A DNA stretch of 34,494 bases from NCBI GenBank assembly GCA_025934435.1, contig JAICYB010000035.1, forward strand, positions 1 to 34,494. Reading direction: 5' to 3'. The position numbers and the translations under genes were made by a program. How positions within the stretch are numbered: the stretch's first letter is position 1; each line of letters opens with the position of its first letter. Below, piece by piece: positions 24,769 to 32,176 of this stretch. This DNA comes from Actinomycetes bacterium. Lineage in GTDB: Bacteria; Actinomycetota; JAICYB01. Below the pieces are notes generated by a model. It was not told where the DNA came from and ran no database searches. It was given only the letters and a program-made list of their open reading frames with translations.

Positions 24769-26351
24769 AAGTCGCGCTCGCTCAGCGGAATCCGACCGTC
24801 GGCGACATCGACGGCAACGCCAAGATCGTCGCTGCGGACATCGAGCGCGCCCGCGACGGGGGCACCGATCTCGTCGCGTTCACCGAGCTCGTACTCACCG
24901 GCTACCCGCCGGAAGACCTCGTGTTGAAGCCGAGCTTCGTCCGGGCGAATGAAGATGCGCTCGCGAAGCTCGCGCTGCAGACCGAGGGCATCACCGCCAT
25001 CATCGGGTTCGTCCACGGTGAGGACGGATCCCTCTACAACGCGGCCGCCATCTGCACGGGCGGCGAGATCAAAGGGATCTACCACAAGCAGTTCCTCCCC
25101 CAGGTTCCCGCGGACGGATCCGGTGTCTTCGACGAAGACCGCTACTTCAAGCGCGGGACCGAGACGCCGACGTTCGAGTGCAAAGGTACGAAGTTCGGCG
25201 TCACCATCTGCGAGGACATCTGGCACCCGGAGGGACCCGCGCAGACGCTCGCGGACAAGGGCGTCGACCTGATCGTCAACATCAACGGCTCGCCGTACCG
25301 GACGGGCATCGTCGATCTGCGGGAACGGATGCTCTCGGAACGCGCGAAGAAGTACAGGACGACGCTCGCGTACGTGAACACCGTCGGGGGCCAGGACGAG
25401 CTCGTCTTCGACGGCGCATCGATGGTCTTCGATCCCGACGGCAACGTGACCACGCGCGGTCCGGCCTTCGAGGAAGCGTTGCTGTTCGGCGGCGAGCAGG
25501 CGCCGAAGCTCGCGTTCGAAGAAGAGGTGTACAAGGCGCTCGTCACCGGGACGCGCGATTACGTCCGGAAGAACGGTTTCAAGCAAGTGTTCATCGCGCT
25601 GTCGGGCGGCATCGACTCGGCGCTGACGGCGGCGATCGCCGTCGACGCCCTCGGCTCGGAGAGCGTCACGGGCGTGCTCATGTCGAGCAAGCATTCATCG
25701 GAGCACTCACGTCAAGACGCGCTCGACCTCGCGCGCAACCTCGGGATCGAGACGTTCGACATCTCGATCGCCGCTCCACACGACGCGATCGAGGCCTCGC
25801 TGCGCGACTACATCACGGACCTGCCCGGAACGGACCTCGCCGAGCAGAACATCCAGGCTCGGATCCGGGGGATCTACAACATGGCGCTCGCGAACGCACG
25901 TCCGGACGCGATCGTGCTCACCACGGGCAACAAGTCGGAGATGGCGACGGGCTACGCGACGCTCTACGGCGATATGGCCGGCGGCTTCGCGGTGCTGAAG
26001 GACGTACCGAAGCTGCTCGTGTACAGACTCTCGCGCTGGCGCGGGAACATCCCGCAGAACACGATCGACAAGCCGCCGTCGGCGGAACTGAAGCCGGGAC
26101 AGCGTGACGACGATTCGTTGCCGTCCTACGACGTGCTCGACCCCGTGCTCGAGGCGTACGTGGAACAGGATCGATCGATCAAAGAGATCGTCGCGATGGG
26201 CTTCGACGAAGAGATCGTCCGGAAGATCGTGCGGATGGTCGACACCGCGGAGTACAAGCGGCGTCAGGCACCGCCCGGACCGAAGATCACGTCGAAGGCA
26301 TTCGGCCGCGACCGCCGTCTACCGATCACCAACCGCTTCCGCGAGACCTGA
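24765..26351 (+). CDS. nadE: Glutamine-dependent NAD+ synthetase
   Basis: 528-aa two-domain enzyme that converts nicotinate adenine dinucleotide to NAD+ with glutamine as ammonia donor. The N-terminal nitrilase-type glutaminase has the Glu41 (FTELVLTGYPPED), Lys108 (IYHKQFLPQ), Cys149 (TICEDIWHPEGP) triad. The C-terminal synthetase starts near residue 270, with the ATP-pyrophosphatase loop IALSGGIDSALTAAIAVDALG, SSKHSSEHS, TTGNKSEMATGYATLYGDMAGG and KPPSAELKPGQ. ATG in an ATGA overlap with the serine-hydrolase gene, so a housekeeping gene is coupled to the envelope operon. Tail-to-tail overlap of 33 bases with the mrp gene. Confidence 0.95.
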   Translation: MKVALAQRNPTVGDIDGNAKIVAADIERARDGGTDLVAFTELVLTGYPPEDLVLKPSFVRANEDALAKLALQTEGITAIIGFVHGEDGSLYNAAAICTGGEIKGIYHKQFLPQVPADGSGVFDEDRYFKRGTETPTFECKGTKFGVTICEDIWHPEGPAQTLADKGVDLIVNINGSPYRTGIVDLRERMLSERAKKYRTTLAYVNTVGGQDELVFDGASMVFDPDGNVTTRGPAFEEALLFGGEQAPKLAFEEEVYKALVTGTRDYVRKNGFKQVFIALSGGIDSALTAAIAVDALGSESVTGVLMSSKHSSEHSRQDALDLARNLGIETFDISIAAPHDAIEASLRDYITDLPGTDLAEQNIQARIRGIYNMALANARPDAIVLTTGNKSEMATGYATLYGDMAGGFAVLKDVPKLLVYRLSRWRGNIPQNTIDKPPSAELKPGQRDDDSLPSYDVLDPVLEAYVEQDRSIKEIVAMGFDEEIVRKIVRMVDTAEYKRRQAPPGPKITSKAFGRDRRLPITNRFRET

Positions 26352-27023
26352 GAAGCTCGACGCATCGATCTTCGGATCGAATGGCAGCTCCGCGAGCTTC
26401 TCGATCCCGAGGGCCCAGATGGATCGCTCGAAGGCGACATGCGGGAAGATCTCCGTGCGCTCTCCACAGCACGGACAGACGAACCCACTCATGTTCTCGA
26501 CCGCGCCCAGCACCGGGACGTTCACGCGTCGGCACAGATCGATCACCTTCTTCGCGTCGAGGTGCGCGACGTCCTGTGGGGTGACAACGAGCAACACACC
26601 GTCGAGTTTCGTCCGCTGCATCAGTTGTTGTTGCAGATCGGCCGTCCCGGGCGGGAGATCGATGATCAGGTGGTCGAGTTTTCCCCACGCGACGTTGTGC
26701 AGCAGCCGCACGAGCAAGAGGTCGATCAGGCCGGACTGCAAAGAGAGCGATTGCTGCTCGCCGAGCAGGAACCCGACCGACATGAACTTGATGCCGAACT
26801 TCTCGACCGGCTGCACGTCGGCCCGCTCTTTGTCCCATAGATCGAGAAAACGCGCTTCCTTCGTGCGGACGAGGCCGATCATCCGTGGGATGTCGGGCCC
26901 GTAGAAGTCGGCGTCGAGGAGACCGACGTCCTTGCCGCGTTCGGATAGCGCGAGCGCGAGGTTGAGCGCGACGGTCGACTTGCCGACACCGCCCTTGCCG
27001 CTCGCGACGGCGATGCGTTTCAG
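26319..27023 (-). CDS. mrp: Mrp/NBP35-type Fe-S carrier ATPase, CTG start
   Basis: 234-aa P-loop NTPase of the Mrp/ApbC family, which assembles or carries Fe-S clusters. Deviant Walker A at the very N-terminus: VASGKGGVGKSTVALNLA. Then LLDADFYGPDIPRMIG, the VGFLLG block, IIDLPPGTADLQQQLMQ, VTPQDVAHLDAKK, VENMSGFVCPCCGE with the metal-binding CPCC, and ELPFDPKI. The N-terminal DUF59/MIP18 domain of longer Mrp proteins is missing. No ATG, GTG or TTG lies near the N-terminus. CTG at 27023-27021 sits in a CTGA overlap with the stop of the dipeptidase gene, with GGAG about 10 bases upstream, and gives the family's exact start (M-KRIAVASGKGG). I therefore call CTG. Confidence 0.88.
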   Translation of the reverse strand: MKRIAVASGKGGVGKSTVALNLALALSERGKDVGLLDADFYGPDIPRMIGLVRTKEARFLDLWDKERADVQPVEKFGIKFMSVGFLLGEQQSLSLQSGLIDLLLVRLLHNVAWGKLDHLIIDLPPGTADLQQQLMQRTKLDGVLLVVTPQDVAHLDAKKVIDLCRRVNVPVLGAVENMSGFVCPCCGERTEIFPHVAFERSIWALGIEKLAELPFDPKIDASSFSGLAEAVGDR

Positions 27024-28345
27024 AGTTTCGCGAGCTCCTCGAACAACGCGCGTCCGCCGGCGGCGCCCATCGTGATCGACTCGAGCGGGTAGCTCTCGTC
27101 GGGTCCGTGGATGTTGTCGATCAGCGTCGCGAACCCCGTCAGCACGGTTGGGATCCCACGCTTCGCGAGGACGTCGAGCAGCGGCAACGTACCGCCGATC
27201 CGCATGAGTTGACACTCTTCGCCGATCGCGCGCGTGAACCCTCGGCGCGCGGCGACGAGCACGGGATCGTCCGGATCGAAGGACGCCGCATCACACCCTG
27301 CGTCGTCGTCGAAGCGCACAGACGCGTAGCCGGGAAGTGCGTCCGTGATGAGGTCCTTGAGCGCAGAGAGGATGTCCTCGTTGTGCTGCTCCGGCGCGAG
27401 GCGCACAGAAACGAACGCAGTCGCTTCGCACGGGATCACCGTGCGAGGTGAGCCTGAGTGGATCTCGTCGACGTCGAGCGACGGTTCCCAGAAGTTCTGC
27501 TCGTAGTAGCGCTCGCCCGACGTCGAGGACAGCTGCGTCCCGCCGGCGAGCTCGATGAGCTTGTCGCCCGGGACGAATGACGACCATCGTTCGCGTTCCA
27601 CCGCGGGCGCGCCGACGACGCCGGCGCGGAGCTCTTCGCGCAGGGTGCCGTCCGGGCCGGGCAGCACCTGCGTGAGAACACGCGTCAGTTCGTGGATCGC
27701 GTTCGGAACGCTGCCGCCGAAGAGTCCGGAGTGCAGATCCCGCTCGCCCGTACGGACGGTGACGCGTGTGGTGATGATCCCGCGTCCGCCGAGCGTTATC
27801 GCGGGAGCGCGTCCCATGCGGCCGGAGTCGTAGATGATGCATGCGTCCGTCGGTTCGGTGTCCCTCGCGAGCCAATCGTTGGTGTTGCGACTGCCGCGCT
27901 CTTCTTCGCCTTCGCACATCACCCGGACGTTGATGCCGAGTTCCCCGGCTTTCGCCATCTCGCACGCGGAGTAGAGCAGGGGCCAGAAGTTCCCTTTGTC
28001 GTCGGACGCACCACGCGCGTAGAGGCGATCGCCGCGGATCGCCGGCTCGAATGGAGGTGTCGTCCAAAGACCGAGCGGCTCGGGATCCTGGACGTCGTAG
28101 TGGCCGTAGATCAGCACCGTTTTCGCGTCGGGCTTGTTCGCCTTGAACGTGCCGATGACGAGCGGGTTGCCGCCGGCGTCGACGAGGTCGCACGCCCCGC
28201 CGGCGTCGAGCACCTTCTGCCGAACCCACTCGGCTGCTTCCTTGATGGGGACGGGATCCTGCGGGTCGGTCGATACCGACGGGATCTTCAACCATTCGAG
28301 GAGCGGGTCGAGTAGCTCCTTAGGGACGTCTACTGGTGCAGCCAT
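27020..28345 (-). CDS. M20 dipeptidase (CNDP/PepV-like)
   Basis: 441-aa M20 zinc peptidase. Visible ligands and catalytic residues: YGHYDVQDPE (His and Asp), GASDDKGNFW (bridging Asp), CEGEEERGS (catalytic Glu and Glu ligand), IIYDSGRMG (Asp ligand) and the C-terminal DNIHGPDE (His ligand). The dimerisation domain, with TGERDLHSGLFGGSVPNAI, places it in the dipeptidase/carnosinase-like subgroup rather than ArgE/DapE. Probable cytosolic dipeptide hydrolysis. ATG start at 28345 overlaps the end of the sulfotransferase gene by 16 bases, and its stop overlaps mrp (CTGA), making a three-gene transcription unit. Confidence 0.88.
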   Translation of the reverse strand: MAAPVDVPKELLDPLLEWLKIPSVSTDPQDPVPIKEAAEWVRQKVLDAGGACDLVDAGGNPLVIGTFKANKPDAKTVLIYGHYDVQDPEPLGLWTTPPFEPAIRGDRLYARGASDDKGNFWPLLYSACEMAKAGELGINVRVMCEGEEERGSRNTNDWLARDTEPTDACIIYDSGRMGRAPAITLGGRGIITTRVTVRTGERDLHSGLFGGSVPNAIHELTRVLTQVLPGPDGTLREELRAGVVGAPAVERERWSSFVPGDKLIELAGGTQLSSTSGERYYEQNFWEPSLDVDEIHSGSPRTVIPCEATAFVSVRLAPEQHNEDILSALKDLITDALPGYASVRFDDDAGCDAASFDPDDPVLVAARRGFTRAIGEECQLMRIGGTLPLLDVLAKRGIPTVLTGFATLIDNIHGPDESYPLESITMGAAGGRALFEELAKL

Positions 28346-29232
28346 GTCCTGAACTCTCCCTCCGCGTACTTACCGATGGCGGCGTCGTAGCGCGCCTCGT
28401 CTTCGTCCGTCTTGATCACGTCGTGCCACTGCCCGGACGTTCCTTTGTGGAAGAACCGTTCGCGGTCGAGCCAGATGTTCTCGGTCTGATTCGGGCCGAC
28501 GGTCGCGGCGTTCTTGCGCATCTCGTCGAACGTCGCGGCCTTCACGAGTTCCGGCGTCACGTCGACGTCGAGGTCGAGTCGCTTCGCGAGCTTGGACATC
28601 TCGCCGGCGAGGTCCGCCTTCAGCTGTCCGTAGTGGAGCATCACGATGTTCGGTTCGTCCCTCTCGTTCCAGAACGTCTTCAAGTGATGGACGACGCCCC
28701 CGAGCCCGGCGATCGGATCAGGGACCGGTGGCGCATCGCTCTCGATCCATGCCCAGAACCGGGTCTCGACGTCGGGGGCAGGAGGTTGGAAGTCCGCCAT
28801 GAGCTCGGCAAGGTCGTCGTTCCCAACGGCGCGCTCGCGGAGCTCGAGCATCACCGGGAAGTTCACGTTGGCCATGTGGTTGTCCCATGACAGGGCCACG
28901 TCGCGGGGGTCCCGCCCGACGGTGATGTAGGTGACGCGGTCGTCGCGCGGGAGACCGTCGAGCGGCGTGTGCGACTTGATGAAGCGACGATGGGTCTGGG
29001 CTTCGAGGTCGGCCTTCACCTCGTCGAGCGGCCGCGTCGTCATCTCGAGCCACGGAGACAGGAGGTCGACGGGCTTCGGCAGATCGGTCGTGCCGAAGAT
29101 GAGGAGCGCGACGATGTTCTGCGTCCAGGTCGTTCCGCATTTCGCCGGCGTCGAGATGACGATGTCGCCCTCACGGAACGCGAAACCGCCGAAACGGGAA
29201 CTGTCCAGCACCATGTTCTTGTAGCGCTCCAT
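28330..29232 (-). CDS. PAPS-dependent sulfotransferase
   Basis: 300-aa cytosolic-type sulfotransferase fold (Sulfotransfer_1). The 5'-phosphosulfate loop is [16 protein letters not shown]; the core strand and catalytic region is [14 protein letters not shown]; the 3'-phosphate motif is [12 protein letters not shown]. The C-terminal part has the expected [25 protein letters not shown] and the [13 protein letters not shown] stretch, which corresponds to the RKGxxGDWK box. It transfers sulfate from PAPS to a hydroxyl or amine of an unknown acceptor. GGGGAGG precedes the ATG by about 11 bases. Head of the sulfotransferase-dipeptidase-mrp unit, divergent from glnA1, so the GlnR-like box between them might affect both. 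Confidence 0.88.
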   Translation of the reverse strand: MERYKNMVLDSSRFGGFAFREGDIVISTPAKCGTTWTQNIVALLIFGTTDLPKPVDLLSPWLEMTTRPLDEVKADLEAQTHRRFIKSHTPLDGLPRDDRVTYITVGRDPRDVALSWDNHMANVNFPVMLELRERAVGNDDLAELMADFQPPAPDVETRFWAWIESDAPPVPDPIAGLGGVVHHLKTFWNERDEPNIVMLHYGQLKADLAGEMSKLAKRLDLDVDVTPELVKAATFDEMRKNAATVGPNQTENIWLDRERFFHKGTSGQWHDVIKTDEDEARYDAAIGKYAEGEFRTWLHQ

Positions 29233-29239
29233 CGGCCCG

Positions 29240-29276
29240 TTTACCTCCCCGTAACGGTCGGTTACCGTCCGGCAAC
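29240..29276 (+). promoter_or_regulatory. Four-element GlnR-box-like site in the glnA1 promoter
   Basis: Four elements in a row: TTTAC (29240-29244), N6, GTAAC (29251-29255), N5, GTTAC (29261-29265), N6, GCAAC (29272-29276). The consensus known from Streptomyces GlnR is gTnAc-n6-GaAAc repeated twice, with n6 between. Both pairs fit with one mismatch in each b element and one base less between pairs. The last element covers the -35 position of a TATGCT -10 at 29287-29292. Confidence 0.6.
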
Positions 29277-29286
29277 CCCTATCCCC

Positions 29287-29292
29287 TATGCT
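29287..29292 (+). promoter_or_regulatory. Probable glnA1 -10 (TATGCT)
   Basis: TATGCT fits TANNNT and lies 30 bases before the glnA1 start. The predicted -35 at 29264-29269 (ACCGTC) is poor, as expected for an activator-dependent promoter, and overlaps the GlnR-like site. Confidence 0.45.
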
Positions 29293-29322
29293 CTGCCGCG
29301 TTTCCTATCAGGAGGGTATTTG

Positions 29323-30744
29323 ATGGCTAGTCCGAGCGACACGCTCAAGCTGATCCAGGACTCCGGGGCCGCCGTCGTCGACGTGCGTTTCTGTGACCTG
29401 CCCGGCTTGATGCAGCACTTCTCCATGCCGGCGTCGGAGTTCACGGAAGAGGCATTCGAGGACGGCTTCGGTTTCGACGGTTCGTCCATCCGTGGTTTCC
29501 AGGAGATCCAGGAATCGGACATGCTCCTCATCCCGGATCCGGACTCGGCCTACGTGGACCCCTTCCGCGAGCATGCGACGGTCAACATCAACTGCTTCGT
29601 CAAGGATCCGGTGACCGGCGAGTGGTACACGCGCGACCCGCGCGGCATCGCCCGCAAGGCCGAGACCTACCTACGCGAGTCCGGGATCGCCGATATCTCC
29701 TACTGGGGGCCGGAGCCCGAGTTCTACATCCTCGACTCGGTCCGTTTCGACCAGAACCAGCACGAGGGCTACTACTACGTCGACGCCGTCGAAGGTGTCT
29801 GGAACTCCGGTAAGGACGAAGAGGGCGGCAACAAGGGATACAAGCCCCGCTACAAGGAGGGGTACTTCCCGGTGCCGCCGATGGACCACTACCAGGACAT
29901 CCGGTCCGAGATGATGATCCAGCTCATCAACGCCGGCATCAACGTCGAGGTGCAGCACCACGAGGTCGGCACCGCCGGACAAGCCGAGATCGACATGGGC
30001 TTCGGGTCCCTGCTCGCGCAGGCGGACAAGGTCATGTTGATGAAGTACATCGTGAAGAACGTCGCGATCCGCCGTGGCAAGACGGCGACGTTCATGCCGA
30101 AGCCGATCTTCCAGGACAACGGTTCGGGGATGCACGTCCACCAGTCGCTCTGGAAGGACGACAAGAACCTGATGTTCGCCGAGACGGGGTACGCGCAGCT
30201 GTCGGACACCGCGCGCTACTACATCGGCGGTCTGCTGCAACACGCGCCGTCGTTGTTGGCGCTCGCGGCGCCGACGACGAACTCGTACCGACGGCTGGTG
30301 CCGGGCTACGAGGCGCCGGTCAACCTCGTGTACTCGCAGCGGAACCGCTCCGCGTGTGTGCGCATCCCGGTCTACTCACGGAGCGAGAAGGCGAAGCGGA
30401 TCGAGTTCCGCTGCCCGGATCCGAGCTGCAACCCGTACCTCGCGTTCTCCGCGCTGCTCATGGCGGGACTCGATGGCGTCCTGAACAAGATCGACCCGGG
30501 CGAGGCCGTCGACAAGAACATCTACGACCTGCCGCCGCAGGAGGCCGCCGGGATCCCGACGGTGCCGAGCTCTTTGGAAGAAGCGCTTCGCGCCCTCGAG
30601 GACGACCACGACTACCTGCTCCGCGGCGACGTCTTCACGGAGGACGTCGTGCAGAGCTGGCTCGAGTACAAGTGGCAGAACGAGGTGGACGAGCTTCGTC
30701 TGCGTCCCCACCCGTGGGAGTACTACATGTACTACGACCTGTAA
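29323..30744 (+). CDS. glnA: Type I glutamine synthetase, GlnA1-like
   Basis: 473-aa GSI-beta dodecameric glutamine synthetase, the main ammonium-assimilating enzyme. N-terminal beta-grasp with [18 protein letters not shown] and [20 protein letters not shown]. Catalytic residues lie in [77 protein letters not shown] and [15 protein letters not shown]. The adenylylation Tyr is present in [11 protein letters not shown], so control by GlnE-type adenylylation is possible (no glnE here). C-terminus EYYMYYDL is typical. GGAGGG (29311-29316) is six bases before the ATG. Promoter carries a GlnR-like box; a strong terminator follows 12 bases after the stop. Confidence 0.96.
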   Translation: MASPSDTLKLIQDSGAAVVDVRFCDLPGLMQHFSMPASEFTEEAFEDGFGFDGSSIRGFQEIQESDMLLIPDPDSAYVDPFREHATVNINCFVKDPVTGEWYTRDPRGIARKAETYLRESGIADISYWGPEPEFYILDSVRFDQNQHEGYYYVDAVEGVWNSGKDEEGGNKGYKPRYKEGYFPVPPMDHYQDIRSEMMIQLINAGINVEVQHHEVGTAGQAEIDMGFGSLLAQADKVMLMKYIVKNVAIRRGKTATFMPKPIFQDNGSGMHVHQSLWKDDKNLMFAETGYAQLSDTARYYIGGLLQHAPSLLALAAPTTNSYRRLVPGYEAPVNLVYSQRNRSACVRIPVYSRSEKAKRIEFRCPDPSCNPYLAFSALLMAGLDGVLNKIDPGEAVDKNIYDLPPQEAAGIPTVPSSLEEALRALEDDHDYLLRGDVFTEDVVQSWLEYKWQNEVDELRLRPHPWEYYMYYDL

Positions 30745-30756
30745 GAGGTCTTGCGG

Positions 30757-30788
30757 AAAGCCCCCGGCCGCTGCGCCGGGGGCTTTTT
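30757..30788 (+). terminator. Intrinsic terminator of glnA1
   Basis: Stem AAAGCCCCCGGC/GCCGGGGGCTTT (12 base pairs, 6-base loop CGCTGC), followed by a run of T. Classic rho-independent terminator 12 bases after the glnA1 stop. Confidence 0.92.
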
Positions 30789-30825
30789 CGTTGACTCATC
30801 TTCCGCGGCCCCCGTTTTTTCGGCC

Positions 30826-30841
30826 GTTGACGCTCGTCAAC
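30826..30841. promoter_or_regulatory. GTTGAC-N4-GTCAAC dyad, copy 1
   Basis: Perfect inverted repeat, 6-base arms with spacer GCTC. TTGA-N6-TCAA geometry is that of CRP/FNR-superfamily operators. It lies 89 bases before the start of the small HTH gene and has a second copy 33 bases downstream. Confidence 0.6.
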
Positions 30842-30858
30842 AAACCAGAGAGTCCGTT

Positions 30859-30874
30859 GTTGACATTCGTCAAC
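30859..30874. promoter_or_regulatory. GTTGAC-N4-GTCAAC dyad, copy 2, with consensus -35 TTGACA
   Basis: Perfect inverted repeat, 6-base arms, spacer ATTC. Centre-to-centre distance to copy 1 is 33 bases, about three helical turns. The left arm supplies a consensus -35 (TTGACA, 30860-30865); no good -10 is visible at 17 bases, so either the promoter depends on a factor or the dyad is purely an operator. Confidence 0.6.
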
Positions 30875-30929
30875 GGCGCGCAAAGGTGCAGGTCGGAGCG
30901 CTGTCGGTGGGGCGGGTCACGATGCGCGC

Positions 30930-31325
30930 ATGAGTGACCTCGGCTTCGACGTCGACGCCATCCTCGCCGCTCAGGAAGCGGACGACGCGATGGTCGACGA
31001 CTATTACCTCGTCAACCGTGCCGATCGCGGTTACGACGGCAAGTTCATGATCTGGACGAAGCATCGATACCTGGCCGACGGGCGCGGCGTACCAGATCAG
31101 GCATGGACGCGCCGGTCGGCCGACGAAGTCCGCTCCGTGATCGAGGAGATCACGACGATCCCCGTCGCCGACGCCATCGCCTCGATCGCCGACCTCCGCC
31201 GGACGACGGACCGCCTTGAATTCGAGCTCATCGTGTACGCACGCGCGTGCGGGTGGACATGGCGCGACGTCGCCGCCGCCGTTGGGATCGACGTAGCTGC
31301 CGCACATCGCCGGTACGCGCGATGA
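30930..31325 (+). CDS. Small protein with C-terminal helix-turn-helix-like segment
   Basis: 131 aa, acidic N-terminus (DLGFDVDAILAAQEADDAMVDDYY), a middle part of mixed strands and helices, and a C-terminal WTWRDVAAAVGIDVAAAHRRYA. That last stretch looks like the recognition helix-turn-helix of small DNA-binding proteins that end in W.W.DIAAALGV.RQAAH.R. I do not recognise a named family. Tandem GTTGAC-N4-GTCAAC dyads lie upstream, so it may be an autoregulated regulator; this is inference. Ribosome site is weak. ATG 30930 is the first good start after the glnA1 terminator; ATG 30922 is out of frame. Confidence 0.65.
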   Translation: MSDLGFDVDAILAAQEADDAMVDDYYLVNRADRGYDGKFMIWTKHRYLADGRGVPDQAWTRRSADEVRSVIEEITTIPVADAIASIADLRRTTDRLEFELIVYARACGWTWRDVAAAVGIDVAAAHRRYAR

Positions 31326-31335
31326 AGCTCTCGGC

Positions 31336-31410
31336 GAGCTCGCCCTCGAGGTCAACGACCTCAAGACATCGGCCGCGTTCTACGTCGACGTCGTCGGCCC
31401 CGAGATGTTC
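31336..31410 (+). pseudogene. Remnant of a glyoxalase/VOC-family N-terminus
   Basis: In the third plus frame, just after the small HTH gene, the codons read ELALEVNDLKTSAAFYVDVVG and then PEMF. This is the standard opening of a VOC/glyoxalase module (strand, DL..S..FY helix, V.G turn). Nothing VOC-like follows, there is no start codon of its own, and the frame continues as antisense of the phosphoesterase gene to a stop near 31551. I read it as a decayed, truncated gene copy whose remainder has been lost. Confidence 0.45.
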
Positions 31411-32114
31411 TTGGACAACTCTCCCGACCTACGTTCGAACCAATTAGCTGCGTCCTCGGCTGTCGACACCGAAGTGATGTTCGACGCCATCACGGATGCG
31501 TACGGGAATCCCGTCGCTTCGATCACCCGCGCAGCGCCGTCCACGTCGTAGGGCGTGAATCGGAGATCGACGCCGCCGTCGAACACCGCCCAGTACGCCC
31601 CGCGGTCGCCGAAAGGATCGCCGACGCTTCCGGCATTCACGATCCGGTGCGGCGGGACGAAGCGGTCGAACTGCGCGTGCGTATGTCCGCAGACGACGAG
31701 TGATTCGTCCACGGACTCACACCAAGCAGCGAGGCGCTCGAGCGGCGTCCCAACCGTGATGTGATCGGTGTCGTTCCGCGGCGACCCGTGGCAGTAGAGC
31801 ACCCCGTCGATCGACGCCGTCGCGGGCCGCGTCCTCAGGAACTCGAGCTGCTCGGCGGTCAGTCGATCGGCACACCAGTCGTTCGACTCCTTCCACGTCC
31901 CGTCCACGCGGTCGAAGACGTCCCGGTCGGCATTGCCCATGATCCAGGTCGTCGGAACGTCGAGCGACATCAGCCGCTCCATCGTCTCGGCGGGCATCGG
32001 TCCCCAGACCGTGTCACCGCCGATTAGAACGAGGTCGACCTCGCCGAGCGCGGCCAGGACGGCCTCGAGGGCGGGAAGGTTCGCGTGGATGTCGTAGAGG
32101 GCAGCGACTCTCAT
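31380..32114 (-). CDS. Calcineurin-like metallophosphoesterase (YfcE/MJ0936 type)
   Basis: 244-aa binuclear metallophosphoesterase. Metal motifs in order: ALYDIHANLPALEAVL (first metal, D.H), LIGGDTVWGP (GGD), IMGNADRDV (GN.D where GNHD is usual), VLYCHGSPRND (H), CGHTHAQFDR (GHTH) and the IVNAGSVGDPFGDRGAYW strand. Substrate unknown; phosphodiesters are typical of the family. ATG at 32114 without a ribosome site. The last 10 residues (NISGPTTST) are encoded over the antisense of the VOC remnant, suggesting that its original stop may have been lost or that its neighbour decayed. Confidence 0.87.
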   Translation of the reverse strand: MRVAALYDIHANLPALEAVLAALGEVDLVLIGGDTVWGPMPAETMERLMSLDVPTTWIMGNADRDVFDRVDGTWKESNDWCADRLTAEQLEFLRTRPATASIDGVLYCHGSPRNDTDHITVGTPLERLAAWCESVDESLVVCGHTHAQFDRFVPPHRIVNAGSVGDPFGDRGAYWAVFDGGVDLRFTPYDVDGAARVIEATGFPYASVMASNITSVSTAEDAANWFERRSGELSKNISGPTTST

Positions 32115-32164
32115 CGGGTTGCGATTCTTGCACGTGGTGCGCTCAAGCCACCGCCGCTGAGGTC

Positions 32165-32170
32165 GATAAT
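32165..32170 (+). promoter_or_regulatory. Putative -10 (GATAAT) for a leaderless sugar-transferase mRNA
   Basis: GATAAT ends 6 bases before the GTG start at 32177, so the transcript would begin at the start codon; no Shine-Dalgarno is present. No clear -35. Confidence 0.4.
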
Positions 32171-32176
32171 CCCATC

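Noticed and set aside
27024..27215. ATG/GTG near 27215 as start of mrp
   Set aside because: The extra 64 residues are an Arg-rich shadow of the dipeptidase gene and have no family match; CTG 27023 gives the right N-terminus.
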